Shown here piece by piece: positions 34,648 to 44,739 of a stretch of DNA of 64,000 nucleotides. Under the pieces are notes generated by a model that saw only the letters and a list, made by a program, of their open reading frames with translations, was not told the origin of the DNA and made no database searches. This stretch comes from Streptomyces stelliscabiei (GTDB lineage Bacteria; Actinomycetota; Actinomycetes; Streptomycetales; Streptomycetaceae): positions 1 through 64,000 of the forward strand of contig NZ_JADBGF010000001.1 of the NCBI RefSeq assembly GCF_014873495.1. The letters are read 5' to 3'. Numbering within the stretch: position 1 is the stretch's first letter; the number at the start of each line of letters is the position of its first letter. The position numbers and the translations under genes were made by a program.

Positions 34648-37600
34648 CCGGGAGCAGGCGGCCGGCTGGTTCCGAGACGCCCTCGACCAGGGCACGGACG
34701 AGCCGCCACCGGCGATCGATGGCCCGGACGCCGCGCTTTTCGACGCCGCCGTGGAATGCCTGTCTCTGCCGGACGACATCACGGCCGCTCTGCGCGCCGC
34801 TGACCTCCGCACCCGGTTCGCCGAGGCGGGCTGGCACCAGCTCGCCGCGCTCCTCGACGTGGTCCGCCTTCTCCCCGCGCTCGGAGCCCCCTCTCATATC
34901 GAAGCCCTGACCGGCCCCGTCCCGACGCCCGACTGGGACACCTCGCATTTCCTCACGATGATCGAGGAGCGTCCGCCGAATCCCTCCGACGCCCTGTCGC
35001 TGCTGCCGGTCTTCATCGTCGGCGCACGCACCCGGCCACGGCCATCACGCGCACCCGGAGCCGTGGACTGGCCCCGGTGCGAACGGCTCCTCGACCAGGT
35101 CGAAACGCTGATGACCGCGGCAGACCAGGCTGGGCTGACAGCACTCACCGAAACCGCGGGACTGCGATTCCAGCACAGCCTCACGCTCCTCACCGCGGCG
35201 GCCGGCAAACGCGGAGAATGGCTGCAGGCCCTGCAGTTCAGGGCAAGGTACCGGGTTCTGAACCGGCCGAGCCAGCCGCCCGCGGATCCGTCCCAGGACC
35301 GTTCACAGATGATCCAGAAGCTCGCCGCCAACCTCGCCAAGATGCACGACATCGGCGTGCGTCACGGCTCCTTGCTCCTGGAGAACGTGAACGCCGACGG
35401 AAGCCTGCGCAACTTCAGCGAAACACAGTCCCGGGACCAGCGGGTGCACGACTTGATCGATCGTGTTGTGGACTCAGCCGATGACCCCGACCGGTTGGCC
35501 GGACAGGTGGCACAAGTCGAAGGCCTGAGAGCCGAGCTGTGGGAGCCCGACACCGACGACGACGTGGAATGGCTCGTCGGAGACCTGATCCCCCTGCGCT
35601 ACCAGCTCGATGAGGCCGAATGGGCGGCGGCGGCCGAGCAATACGTCACCGCGGCCCAGAGTTCCCGGGCCCGCGACGTCGTGTCCCGCGTCGACGCCGC
35701 CGTCTCCCAGGAGCAGATCGAGGCGGCCCTGAACTCCCTGCCGCGATGGACCCCGGACGAGCCGCACCTGGAGATCAGGCTCGCCGCGATCGTGGCACGC
35801 CACGACCCGGACGCTGACCCTCGCCTCGAAGCGGTGCTCGCCGACGCCCTGGCCCGGCCCTCTGCGGCCGAGCGGGCACATGCACTGATAGAGCTAATCG
35901 CGATCTGCGATCTCGTGGACTGGCGCATCCAGGACCGGGCCATCGACGTACTGCTGCACTTGTTGGAAGAGATGACGGCTCAGGGCGCGCCGACCGAAGC
36001 GGACGCGATCGCGGAATCCGGTGCCAGGGCCGCCGGGGCAATCGGGCACCGGCCCCTGCAGACCGCGCTGTCACGGGTCTGCGGCCAGAACCGCCCCGCC
36101 GAGTCACGCCCCCCCAACGAGCCCGACCTCCCATCACAAGACGCCCTGGACATCCCTGAATTCCTGTCCGAAGCGGCCCTGCGCATGATCGGCGAGCAAG
36201 ACTGGGCGCAGGCCTCGGCCCTGTTGAGCGCCGAACTCGACGAACACGAACGCCGGGACCCTGGAGGCCTGCCCTCGCTGCTGACCGCCGGATACCTAGG
36301 CCTCGCCCTGAGCTCGAGCATCGAACTCCACCCGGATCTCAGCGAGGGCCTGGCCCTCCAGATCCTCCGGTACGGTGTGCGGTTCGGCCCCGGTCTGCTG
36401 GCCGCTGTCCGCGGGCCGCAGCGGGCGGGCCACCGGCTCGTCCTGAACTCCGCGGCCAATCTCGGGCATGCCATGGCCGCCCACTTCTCCGACCGCCGGG
36501 CCTCGCGCGAGGTTTTCCAGCTCGCGGCCGACCTGCTCGCCGAGACGCTGCTGCGCACCGACCCTGAACAGGAACCGCTCACTTACTCCACCCGCGCCAA
36601 CAACCTGGCGCTGTGCCAACTGACCGTCGCCGACATGCACCAGGACGACGAACGGATCGCGACGCTCCACAAAGCCCATGACCTGTTCCTCGAAGCCACC
36701 CGCATCGACGAGGAGAACATCGGCAGGGGCACCGACACCCGGTTCATCGACTACAGCAACCTCGGCGCGACCCGCATGGCCCTCGCCCTGGCCACCTATG
36801 ACGCCCGGCTGATCTCCCACAAGCCGGTGGAATCCGCGCACTGGTACCGGTCGGCTCTGGAGGCCTACCACCACGCGGCCGAACTGGCGGACCAGAGCGA
36901 CTCCCCGGAACACCACGCCGCCACCCTGCTTAAGGCGGCCGCCGTCACCATGGATCTGTGCGACCGGTACGCCCTCGAACGCTACTGGGCCGGCGGGGAT
37001 CTGACCGAAGCGTTCTACGACTGGCTGCGCGCCTTCGCAGGCGACCACATCAGGACGGACTGGCTGATCAGCGACTGGGCGGGCAGCGCCCTGGCCGGCA
37101 TCTCCCACGCAGCGCGGACCGCCGTCGGCGGCAATCCCACCCTGGTCCTGAACTGCGTCGAGGCCGCCGTCCGTCTGTGGAGCCTCAGCCAATGGCGCAA
37201 CGGCATCCCCCGCGCACATGCCCGCCACGCGCTCGCGCTCCTGGTCGAACTCACCGACGCGCTCGAAGACTCCGGCATGTTCGCCGCCTTCCCCAACCAA
37301 CTATCCGAACCCGCCGAGCTACGGCCTCTCTGGCAGGCGCTCGCCCTGGTTGACGCGCACACCACCGGCAGCGCTGGCGAAGACCAGCTCAGCCTCGCCT
37401 CCCGGATGCTGCAGAATCTCGGACGTAGCCGATCTCCGCTGCTCAGGGCTCTGGCACTCCCCTACCGACTGTCTCACGAGTTCGAACGGCGTGCCGACGG
37501 TCTTCTGGTCAACGGACTGTTTGTCGAGCCCGACGACGACCGGCTCTCGTTCGTCCTGCCGTCCTTGCAACGCGCTGTCCAGCTCACGGGGCTGCGCATC

Positions 37601-40219
37601 GACGAACTGCGCTGCGAGCGGCGCGACATCCACCATCTCCGAACGGTCAGCCTGAACCCTCTGCGCCACCTGTCGCCCATGGTCTCCTGGGACGACCTGC
37701 CCGGCGAGGTACTCGTCGCCCGCGGCACCGGCACCGTTGACAGCGCCTTCGTCTCCTTCGAGGCCTTCCGGCTCCCGACCGGAACCTGGGAGACCTGGCT
37801 GGTAAACCTTGCCCACGACGGCACTGGCGATACCGCCATCGGTCTGAACATGCCCTATCAGGGCCTGTACGACCCGGTCTCCGGCACCTTGGACACCGGC
37901 GCCACCGGCAACGTCACCGACGACGCTCAGGTGCTGGTCTTCGGCGAGCAGGGCATTACCATCGAGGTCAGTATCCCGTTCGCCGATGCCGGGGAGGTAC
38001 TGGCCGAGGATCGCGAACTGGTCATGCGTACCCGCGAGATCGACCTTCTCATCAGGAGCACCCCGCGGATCGCCTCCTCCGACGCGGCCTTCATTGTCAA
38101 GGACGATGGCAGCGCTGCGGCGTCGGTCTGTGCCGCGTCCTTCACCCACGCAACCCCGAGCATCAGCTTCCCCGCCAACGCCGTCCACACCTTCAGCCCG
38201 CTCTTCTACTTTCGCGACCGACTCGACACCGGCGCCAGGAACCTTCTCAACGAAGTCCGGTCACGGGAGATCGTCTTGGTCGGTGTGCCCGACGACATCG
38301 AGGACGCCGTCGGGCTGCTCGGGGACCTGTTCGACGCGCGACGAGGCATGCTCTGGCTGGTGGAACGGGACGAGGCTGATCGCGCCGCGCAAGCGCAGGC
38401 AACCTTCATTCAGTGGCTGGAGGAAGCGCCTGGAGCCCGCTACCTCCTGCGCGCCGCGTCCTCGGCGAACGCGGCCTACCGGCCCGCCGATCACCTGCAG
38501 ATCGTTGTCGTCCCCCGCGACCTGGCAGCGGCGGCCGCGCAGATCGGCCTCGACCTAGCAGCCGCCCGGCGGCGGGACACCGAGAACATCCCCGTCGTGC
38601 TCGAAGGGCGGCCCACCTATATCAACATGAAAGGCAACCCGGTCGGGGCACGCCTGCGGCAGATCGTGTTCGACGGACCGGTCGAATGGGACACCTACCT
38701 CGACCGCTACGTGTCCCTCCTGGGCACCAGCGTGCACGGCCAGACAATCCTTCACTCCTCACCGCAGACGGCGTCAGTCTTCGAGGCCCTCCACGCGACC
38801 ATGGCACGCCGTCCCGTCCACATCCGCCACCACGACGAAGCCGCCGCGATCGCCGCGCTCCCCCATGCCCGCCTCACCGGAGCAATCGTCCTCCCCCCGA
38901 ACGACGAGTCGTTCGCCCTGCTGGAGCGCCTGAACCCGCCCGAGGTCCATATCCGGCAATCACTCACCGGCGCCGTGCCTAGCGGCCCGTGGACCGTTCT
39001 GCCGCTTCCCGAGGATCCCGCCGCGATAGCGCTCATGTTCCAAGAGCTAGCGCGTGAGGACCACGGACGCCGGATCGCCGACCTGCCACGCACCCATCCG
39101 CACCTGGTCAGCAGCACCGAACTCCTCGCAGAGACCGGCCCCGCCGACTACGTTCTGCTCGGCCCGCAGGACCCGGCCCAACGAGCGTACGCCTACCTCG
39201 CCGCGAGCTATGCCGCCGCGCTCAACGCCCCGCTCTATCTCATGGCCGAACCCATCGACCCGCACATCGGAGGCCGGGCCGAAACGCTGGCCACCGCCGG
39301 ATCCGGCAACAGCCGCAGTCCGATCACCCGCGACTTCCTCGCCGACGAAGCCGACACCTTGCCCTCAGAACTCGCCGACCTCTTTCCCGCGACCCTGGCC
39401 GACCTGGATCTGCTGTCGCCCACCTATGTCTCGCTGGTCACCCCCTTTGCCGGATTTCCCATCGAACTCGTCGGAACCCCACCGCTCGCCACCCGCTTCG
39501 CCCTCGGCAGGCTCGCAGGCCCTGACCTGGCTTCGACGGCACTGCTCATCGCCCGCGCCGCTCTCTCCGAGGACATCACCCGGCCCGTCAACGTCCACGC
39601 GGTCCTCACCGACTGCTCCGACGCCATCCCTGACAAGACCGTCCCCGACGCACGGGCCGAGATTCTCGCCCTGCGCGACCAACTCGCCGCCCAGCCTCGT
39701 GTCCACGTCCGCCTGGTCGACGACCTCACCGGCTTCCTCCAGGCGGCCCCCGGCGCCGCCGTCCTCCATTTCGCCGGGCACTGCCGCTTCGTCAGAAACG
39801 ACCCCGACCAAAGCGGCCTAGTCTTCCGCGAAGGCATCCTCACCCCGAGCACGTTCACCGCAGTCCTCGGCGCCCACCCCCTCGTGTTCGGAAACGCCTG
39901 CGAATCCGGGCTGCTCACCCCGACCACGTCCTCGGATGGTGTCCTGTGGACGGGCATCGCCGCGGCATTCCTCGCAGCAGGCGCCGGCAACTATCTCGGC
40001 AGCCTCTGGCCAGTATTCGACGCCGGCTCCCGCCTCTTCGCCGAAGTCTTCTACACCACCCTCTGGGAAGGCATGCCCGTCGGAGAAGCCCTCCGGCACG
40101 CCAGGCTCCACGCCTACGAACGCGGCGACCCAACCTGGTCCGCCTACGCCCTCTACGGCTGCCCCCGTAACCGCTTCCGCCCCCCACCCCACCGGCTCCA
40201 CGACCTCGGCACGAGCTAA
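34634..40219 (+). CDS. 1861-residue helical-repeat protein with C-terminal CHAT protease domain
   Basis: ATG at 34634 overlaps the previous stop by 14 bases and follows GGGAGG. Residues about 100-1000 are alpha-helical and repeat-like (TPR-type), the usual sensor platform. A beta-rich middle (about 1010-1180) and a mixed domain follow. The C-terminal ~270 residues are a CHAT (caspase HetF-associated) protease: H1716 in VLHFAGHCRF and C1756 in VFGNACESGLL, then GAGNYLGSLWPV and the closing YALYGCP. CHAT proteins cut partner proteins in Craspase and other defence systems. Together with the upstream caspase this gives two Cys proteases in one operon, so a proteolytic cascade ending in cell death or dormancy is plausible. 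Confidence 0.85.
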   Translation: MRLSDREQAAGWFRDALDQGTDEPPPAIDGPDAALFDAAVECLSLPDDITAALRAADLRTRFAEAGWHQLAALLDVVRLLPALGAPSHIEALTGPVPTPDWDTSHFLTMIEERPPNPSDALSLLPVFIVGARTRPRPSRAPGAVDWPRCERLLDQVETLMTAADQAGLTALTETAGLRFQHSLTLLTAAAGKRGEWLQALQFRARYRVLNRPSQPPADPSQDRSQMIQKLAANLAKMHDIGVRHGSLLLENVNADGSLRNFSETQSRDQRVHDLIDRVVDSADDPDRLAGQVAQVEGLRAELWEPDTDDDVEWLVGDLIPLRYQLDEAEWAAAAEQYVTAAQSSRARDVVSRVDAAVSQEQIEAALNSLPRWTPDEPHLEIRLAAIVARHDPDADPRLEAVLADALARPSAAERAHALIELIAICDLVDWRIQDRAIDVLLHLLEEMTAQGAPTEADAIAESGARAAGAIGHRPLQTALSRVCGQNRPAESRPPNEPDLPSQDALDIPEFLSEAALRMIGEQDWAQASALLSAELDEHERRDPGGLPSLLTAGYLGLALSSSIELHPDLSEGLALQILRYGVRFGPGLLAAVRGPQRAGHRLVLNSAANLGHAMAAHFSDRRASREVFQLAADLLAETLLRTDPEQEPLTYSTRANNLALCQLTVADMHQDDERIATLHKAHDLFLEATRIDEENIGRGTDTRFIDYSNLGATRMALALATYDARLISHKPVESAHWYRSALEAYHHAAELADQSDSPEHHAATLLKAAAVTMDLCDRYALERYWAGGDLTEAFYDWLRAFAGDHIRTDWLISDWAGSALAGISHAARTAVGGNPTLVLNCVEAAVRLWSLSQWRNGIPRAHARHALALLVELTDALEDSGMFAAFPNQLSEPAELRPLWQALALVDAHTTGSAGEDQLSLASRMLQNLGRSRSPLLRALALPYRLSHEFERRADGLLVNGLFVEPDDDRLSFVLPSLQRAVQLTGLRIDELRCERRDIHHLRTVSLNPLRHLSPMVSWDDLPGEVLVARGTGTVDSAFVSFEAFRLPTGTWETWLVNLAHDGTGDTAIGLNMPYQGLYDPVSGTLDTGATGNVTDDAQVLVFGEQGITIEVSIPFADAGEVLAEDRELVMRTREIDLLIRSTPRIASSDAAFIVKDDGSAAASVCAASFTHATPSISFPANAVHTFSPLFYFRDRLDTGARNLLNEVRSREIVLVGVPDDIEDAVGLLGDLFDARRGMLWLVERDEADRAAQAQATFIQWLEEAPGARYLLRAASSANAAYRPADHLQIVVVPRDLAAAAAQIGLDLAAARRRDTENIPVVLEGRPTYINMKGNPVGARLRQIVFDGPVEWDTYLDRYVSLLGTSVHGQTILHSSPQTASVFEALHATMARRPVHIRHHDEAAAIAALPHARLTGAIVLPPNDESFALLERLNPPEVHIRQSLTGAVPSGPWTVLPLPEDPAAIALMFQELAREDHGRRIADLPRTHPHLVSSTELLAETGPADYVLLGPQDPAQRAYAYLAASYAAALNAPLYLMAEPIDPHIGGRAETLATAGSGNSRSPITRDFLADEADTLPSELADLFPATLADLDLLSPTYVSLVTPFAGFPIELVGTPPLATRFALGRLAGPDLASTALLIARAALSEDITRPVNVHAVLTDCSDAIPDKTVPDARAEILALRDQLAAQPRVHVRLVDDLTGFLQAAPGAAVLHFAGHCRFVRNDPDQSGLVFREGILTPSTFTAVLGAHPLVFGNACESGLLTPTTSSDGVLWTGIAAAFLAAGAGNYLGSLWPVFDAGSRLFAEVFYTTLWEGMPVGEALRHARLHAYERGDPTWSAYALYGCPRNRFRPPPHRLHDLGTS

Positions 40220-40326
40220 CAGGCGGCCTTTCCGGGAGGCCAATTTGCCGGGACGAACCCGCCGCCGAAATGGCAGGAGACGAGCGTCGGCATGCGGGTT
40301 CCTCGCTTACGCAGTCCAGGATTCCA

Positions 40327-40335
40327 GGAACCTGC
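40327..40335. repeat. Right subterminal inverted repeat of the element
   Basis: GGAACCTGC, the complement of the left motif at 27754-27762, five bases from the point where the HNH reading frame resumes. Confidence 0.55.
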
Positions 40336-40340
40336 GCGCT

Positions 40341-40538
40341 TCCAACCGATCCAAGGCCGACCAGGACCCCACCACCTGGCAACCGCCGGCCCAGGACTAC
40401 CACTGCACGTACGCCACCGACTGGATCGCCATCAAGACCCGCTGGGCACTGGCCGTCGACCCGACGGAGCAGGCCGCGCTCGCCGAAGTCCCCACCGCCT
40501 GCCCGGACACCGTCATCGAGGTCACCCGCGCCCGCTGA
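40341..40538 (+). pseudogene. Secreted HNH endonuclease, 3' part
   Basis: The frame SNRSKADQDPTTWQPPA, YHCTYATDWIAIKTRWALAV and a stop at 40536-40538 is the normal C-terminal end of the secreted HNH family. It continues the gene interrupted at 27741. No start or ribosome site of its own. Confidence 0.85.
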
Positions 40539-40608
40539 CCTCCCCCAGCACACTCTCGCCAGGGAGCAGGGAGCAGGGCGGATGCCGGTGCGGGCGGTAT
40601 CCGACGGG

Positions 40609-41016
40609 TCAGCGTTTGACGCGGTTGCGGACGGCGAGGACGGCCAGGCCCAGCAGGACGGGTTCGCTCAGGCGCGAGGTCATCTCGATGTACGTGCCGG
40701 CAGTGGTCAGGTCCTGGCCGGAGGAGCGGAACACCACCGAGTTCAACGTGACGTTCAAGGACTTCTCGAAGCGCTCGCCGGTGAACCGGTCGCCGGTGGG
40801 GTTCTGCGGATCGTCCTTGTCGATCTCGAAGGTGACGGTGCCGCCGCCGGCCGGGACGGTGCCGGTCGCGGTCTGCTTCAGGGTGTCCTGCGCCAGGCCG
40901 AACGCCATCAGCAGCATGACGGTGAGGCACATGGCAACGCCCAGCCAGGCCAGCGCCCGGGAGGCGCGCAGACCGTACCCGGACAGAGCCCAGTACGCCG
41001 TCAGAAGGCCCCGCTC
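40609..41016 (-). pseudogene. C-terminal fragment of a pentapeptide-repeat/two-helix membrane protein
   Basis: The frame RSERGLLTAYWALSGYGLRA, ALAWLGVAMCLTVMLLMAFG, FEKSLNVTLNSVVFRSSGQD and LSEPVLLGLAVLAVRNRVKR is the end of a Streptomyces membrane protein that normally has several hundred residues before it, often pentapeptide repeats. Upstream, the frame leaves recognisable protein at about 41016 and enters a plus-strand gene, so the 5' part was lost. Confidence 0.65.
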
Positions 41017-41024
41017 GCTGCGGG

Positions 41025-41520
41025 GTGGCTCAGTGGCTGGTCGACGCTGTTGCGTGGCGGGGGCTGCTGGACGGGACTTGTGGCGGCGCGGTCGCCGGGC
41101 CGGTCGCCTTCGGCTGCCGCCTGTGCGCGGCCCGGCGTACGGGGACGGCCGTGCGGGTGGTGCGGTACGCGCCGCGGTGGGAGCGGGTGTGCGCCCGGTA
41201 CCGGCGGTGGCTGCTGGACGCGGACGCCGGCCAGACCCTCGAGTGCCTCGACCTGCGCGGTGTGCCGGAAGTGGCCGCGGCGCAGCGGCGGTGGGCCAAG
41301 GTGGCGCGGCGGGCGGTACGGGCCGGAGTCGAGCCGGAGAGAGTGTTCGCTCTGGCGCACGCGGTGGTGGCCCGGTGGTGGGAGCAGGCTCTGCACTGGG
41401 AGTGCGAGACCATCTGGCCGCGGCGGCTGGACCAGATCGCGGGCGGCAACGCCGGGATGGAGCTGGAGCGGTGGCGGATTGTGGGCCGGGACGCGGCCGT
41501 CTTCCCCGGGGTGGTGACTG
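41025..41520 (+). pseudogene. Fragment of a TniQ-like or DNA-binding protein
   Basis: The frame has a Cys pair (GCRLCAAR) and a Trp/Arg-rich helical part (RYAPRWERVCARYRRWLLDA, VPEVAAAQRRWAKVARRAV, WPRRLDQIAGGNAG), similar in style to TniQ-like transposon proteins in Streptomyces. Past about 41520 the frame turns into Arg/Gly-rich nonsense while another frame looks coding, so the gene appears broken. Family call is tentative. Confidence 0.45.
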
Positions 41521-41686
41521 CTGGAGCACCTCAGCCAGAGTGCCGGGCTGATCGACCGGGCCGTGCTGCATGCCGCCGCCGCGGCCGTCGCGGCCGGGGT
41601 GGCGCTTGAGGAGGTAGCCCAGTGGTCCGGCCTGCCCGCCGAAGAGCTGTCACAGATACTCGCCGTAGGCCGTAGCGAAGACTGAC
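41518..41686 (+). pseudogene. Short HTH-like frame following the fragment above
   Basis: A frame with LLEHLSQSAGLIDRAVLHAA and VALEEVAQWSGLPAEELSQI ends at 41686. It looks like the tail of a helix-turn-helix protein in a different frame from the preceding fragment; it has no start signal. Confidence 0.4.
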
Positions 41687-41802
41687 GCACCCGGCGGCGG
41701 CCGGGCAGTGGCCCTGACACTGCGGTCCACTGTGGGTTTGGTGGGTGGTGTTGAGGGAGGGCGGCCAGGCGGCCGGAAAGTGCAGGAGTTCGCACTGGCA
41801 CT

Positions 41803-43179
41803 TTACGGGGCGGGTGTGGGTGTGGGTGTGGGGTGCAGGGGGGTCGAGCCGAGGTTGTGTCGGTCCTGGGTGCCGAAGGTGGACCAGAGGGCTGCGGTGA
41901 GCAGGAGGAGCGCGCCGAAGACGAGGTAGACCGGCCTGCCTCCGATGCGGTCGAAGAGGAAGCCGGTGGCGAGGATCGCCCCGGCGCTGACCGTGCGGAT
42001 GACGGCGTCGAGGAGCCCGTGCCAGGTGCCGAGCAGGGCGGCGGGGGCACGGAGCTGGACGAGGAGTCCGGCCGACCTGAGGTACACGGTGAAGCCGAGG
42101 CCGAAGAGGACGAGGGCGGCCGCGAGGATCCACTGCGTCCCGCCGAGCAGTGCCGCCGTCAGGGTGCCGGTGCCCGCGAGGGCGGTGGCCCAGCGCAGGC
42201 TTGAGTAGATGCCCTCCGGGCCGGCCTTGGCGACGACGAGGCCGCCGATGATGGCTCCGATGGTGGTGAACGCCAGGAAGGAGCCGGCGCGGGCCGGCGA
42301 CATGTCGAAGGTCTCCCTCATGAGGGGCAGCAGGGAGAGGATGACCGTCGAGAGGGCGAGCACGGTCAGGGCGTGGAAGGTGAGGAAGCGGCGCCAGGCC
42401 GGGCTGGAGGCGAGTGTCCTGGCCACCGCGCGGCGGGACGGGAGGGGGGCGGGGGCGGGTTCCTCTTCGGGCATGGTGCCGGCGGTCTTCACGCCGGTCG
42501 TCGCGCCGGAGTCCTGTGCGTGGACGGACTTCGGGTGCGCGGATCCCGGCTGCCGGGCCACGACGGCGATGAAGCCGGCGAAGACGGCCAGGGCGAGGAC
42601 TTGGAGGCCGGCGGCGACGAGGAGGGCCCGGGAGCCGGGGAGCAGGGCGATGACCAGGCCCGCGACGACCGGGGAGAGCAGTTCGGCGGCCGAGCGGATG
42701 GTTCCGCCGATGCCCTGGACGCGGACGAGGGTCTTGGCGTCGAGGATCCGCGGCAGGAGCACGAACAGGGCCATCTCCCCGATGTGGTGGACGAGGTCCA
42801 CCGTGGCCGCCGCGACGACGATCGCCCACAGGTGGGACGAGAGGAACGTGGAGCCGATGCCGATGAAGACGAAAACGCCGATCTTGACGAGGTAGGCCAC
42901 GACCAGGACGGTCTTGGGGTTGCCCCGGTCCAGCAGGGGGCCGGCCGCGATGGAGGCGACGACCTCCACGCCGTAGCCCACGCAGTACACCAGGCCGACC
43001 GTGCTGACCAGGCCGGAGAGGTCCAGGGCCAGGTTGGCGAACGCGATGTCGTAGATGCCCTCGCTCATGGAACGGGACATGACGAGCACCGCGAAGACCA
43101 CGAGGAGCAGCGTCAGCCGGCGTGACGCGATGGGGAGCACGGTGCGGCCGGTGCGCGGCGCCTGCTCGGTCGCCGTCAC
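41803..43179 (-). CDS. MFS transporter, last gene of the peptide/bicupin operon
   Basis: GTG at 43179 overlaps the stop of the bicupin gene (GTGA), giving 458 residues with about 12 hydrophobic segments ([80 protein letters not shown]) and a central cytoplasmic loop rich in Pro and Glu. The pattern is that of MFS exporters. As the final gene of an operon with a secreted peptide and modifying-type enzymes, export of the product or self-protection is likely. Confidence 0.85.
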   Translation of the reverse strand: MTATEQAPRTGRTVLPIASRRLTLLLVVFAVLVMSRSMSEGIYDIAFANLALDLSGLVSTVGLVYCVGYGVEVVASIAAGPLLDRGNPKTVLVVAYLVKIGVFVFIGIGSTFLSSHLWAIVVAAATVDLVHHIGEMALFVLLPRILDAKTLVRVQGIGGTIRSAAELLSPVVAGLVIALLPGSRALLVAAGLQVLALAVFAGFIAVVARQPGSAHPKSVHAQDSGATTGVKTAGTMPEEEPAPAPLPSRRAVARTLASSPAWRRFLTFHALTVLALSTVILSLLPLMRETFDMSPARAGSFLAFTTIGAIIGGLVVAKAGPEGIYSSLRWATALAGTGTLTAALLGGTQWILAAALVLFGLGFTVYLRSAGLLVQLRAPAALLGTWHGLLDAVIRTVSAGAILATGFLFDRIGGRPVYLVFGALLLLTAALWSTFGTQDRHNLGSTPLHPTPTPTPAP

Positions 43180-44321
43180 TGGTAGGCCAGCTCTCGGACG
43201 ACGTTGCCCGCGAGAGCGGCACCCGGCGCGTCGAAGGTCGGCAGTGATCCGTCGGCGGGTACCGGGACGAAGAGCTCGGGCAGGCGCGCGCCGAGGGAGT
43301 CGTGGACCTCGTACTCCACCCGGTAGTGGAGCGTCCCGCTGCCCCGGGCCCGCATGAGCACACCCGGTTCGATCGTCAGGACGACCCGCGAGTCCTGCGG
43401 GAAGGGGAGGATCTGGCTGGCCCCGAAGGTGGGAGAGTCCGCGCGGCGGTCGATGAGCTGGAGTTCCATCTCGGGATTGTCGTACAGCAGCGGGGACAGC
43501 TTCAGCGTGAGATGGGGGTGGGCGCTGAAGTACTGCGGCCAGGATGCCGGAATGTCGTGGACCATGGTGTCGGCGAGCCCGTTTTCGACGTTGGAGCCGA
43601 TGCCGTACGAGTCGTCGCGGATGGACTGGTAGGAGCCGACCGCGGCGGTGACGGTGGCGAGGTCGGAGGCGGGCAGGACGGGCTGCTGTCCGGCGAGGTC
43701 CCGGTCGATGAAGTAGCGGTGGAGTTCGCCGCCGATCTCGGCGGAGGCGACGACGCCCTGCTCGGTCGCGCCGCCGAGCCAGCTGCGGGACACCAGCTTG
43801 GAGATCAGGAACTGGGCCGCCGTCGGCAGCTCGACGGTGTTGGCTATAGCCCGGGGGCGCGCGCGGTCCATGTCGGCGACGCAGTAGGTGGCGTTGTCGT
43901 CGAGCGGGGACCACTGCGAGGCGGGGTCCTTGGGCGCGTGGAGGGAGTAGTCGTTGCGGGTGGTCACGGTGCCGAGCCGCTCGAACCAGTGCGCGTAGCC
44001 CGGCGGGACGGCCAGTACGCACGACCCGTCGGCCGGGACGTCGATCTCCAGCTTCCGGTCGTACTCCGGTGAGTTGGCCCGGCAGTCGTACATGTGGACG
44101 GTGACGGGTTCGGCGCCCACCGGGCCGTAGAAGGAGAGCCGGTCGTACTGGCCGAGGTGTACCGCGTACTCCTCGTACGCGAAGTGCGGGCTGTGCACCA
44201 TGTAGTGGTACGGCCGGTCGTTGCGGGAGGACCGGATGCGCCGCGCTCCCGGGAGGCCGGAGTCCTTGCCCGTCGTGCGGGTCTTGGTCATGATCAGGTG
44301 CGGCTTGGGGAGGGCGGACAT
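43176..44321 (-). CDS. RmlC-like bicupin (second paralogue)
   Basis: ATG at 44321 with GAGAGGAA upstream, 381 residues. The N-terminal cupin follows the dTDP-sugar 3,5-epimerase pattern: [49 protein letters not shown] and [15 protein letters not shown]. The second half has another cupin ([36 protein letters not shown]). The catalytic His position of RmlC is kept in the first (VHLGQ). It may be an epimerase, a lyase or a binding protein. It shares fold and order with the 429-residue gene two positions upstream, suggesting an old duplication inside the operon. Confidence 0.75.
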   Translation of the reverse strand: MSALPKPHLIMTKTRTTGKDSGLPGARRIRSSRNDRPYHYMVHSPHFAYEEYAVHLGQYDRLSFYGPVGAEPVTVHMYDCRANSPEYDRKLEIDVPADGSCVLAVPPGYAHWFERLGTVTTRNDYSLHAPKDPASQWSPLDDNATYCVADMDRARPRAIANTVELPTAAQFLISKLVSRSWLGGATEQGVVASAEIGGELHRYFIDRDLAGQQPVLPASDLATVTAAVGSYQSIRDDSYGIGSNVENGLADTMVHDIPASWPQYFSAHPHLTLKLSPLLYDNPEMELQLIDRRADSPTFGASQILPFPQDSRVVLTIEPGVLMRARGSGTLHYRVEYEVHDSLGARLPELFVPVPADGSLPTFDAPGAALAGNVVRELAYQ

Positions 44322-44425
44322 GGGGCAGCGTTCCTCTCTGCAGTGCGGGGATCCGAAGTGGTCGCAAGTGCCTGGGGGCGGGTACACCGGACCGGTGGAC
44401 CCGCCCCCGACGACTACCGCGGTGA

Positions 44426-44704
44426 TCAGACGGTGGTGACGACGACGCCCTCCGGGAGGGCGGCCTTGAACTCCGCGAGGTCACGGAAGGAGCGCGAGGT
44501 GATCTGCTCCTCCGTGTCGGCGTCGATCATCGACGAGGCGATCTTGCCGAGGATGCTGCGGAAGTACTCCGGGGTCTCGAAGTAGGGCTCCAGCGCGGAG
44601 CTCAGGCTCTCCAGGGCAGCGCGGGCGGCGGGGTCGGTGACGTCACCGGACATGGCGGCGAGCTCGGTCTTCCAGGCGGCGGTCTCGACACTGGTGATCG
44701 ACAT
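44426..44704 (-). CDS. 92-residue helical protein between the bicupins
   Basis: Ribosome site GAAGGGAA before ATG at 44704. The product is acidic and helical ([60 protein letters not shown]) and ends in a hydrophobic [12 protein letters not shown] know no family. It lies 35 bases after the first bicupin stop. It might be a partner, a carrier or a precursor; the last is weak because it lacks Cys, repeats or a leader motif. Confidence 0.65.
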   Translation of the reverse strand: MSITSVETAAWKTELAAMSGDVTDPAARAALESLSSALEPYFETPEYFRSILGKIASSMIDADTEEQITSRSFRDLAEFKAALPEGVVVTTV

Positions 44705-44739
44705 GATGTGTTCCCTTCGGTGGGTTCTTCAGTCGGGTT

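Larger units (their letters stand above)
27742..40340 (+). mobile_element. Tyrosine-recombinase element carrying a caspase/CHAT system
   Basis: The HNH gene reads up to 27741 and resumes at about 40341 in the right order (SASS then NRSKADQD), which marks the borders of a ~12.6 kb insertion to within a few bases. The subterminal inverted repeats GCAGGTTCC (27754-27762) and GGAACCTGC (40327-40335) lie just inside. Gene content: recombinase, small HTH protein, large second recombinase, then caspase-like protease, 353-residue protein and CHAT protein, all on the plus strand. No conjugation or replication genes are present, so this is a transposon-like unit similar in its three recombination genes to Tn554-type elements. 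Confidence 0.85.

Noticed and set aside
40220..40340. Extra small gene at the right end of the element
   Set aside because: Frames there have no ribosome site and are too short; the stretch most likely holds the recombinase binding site.
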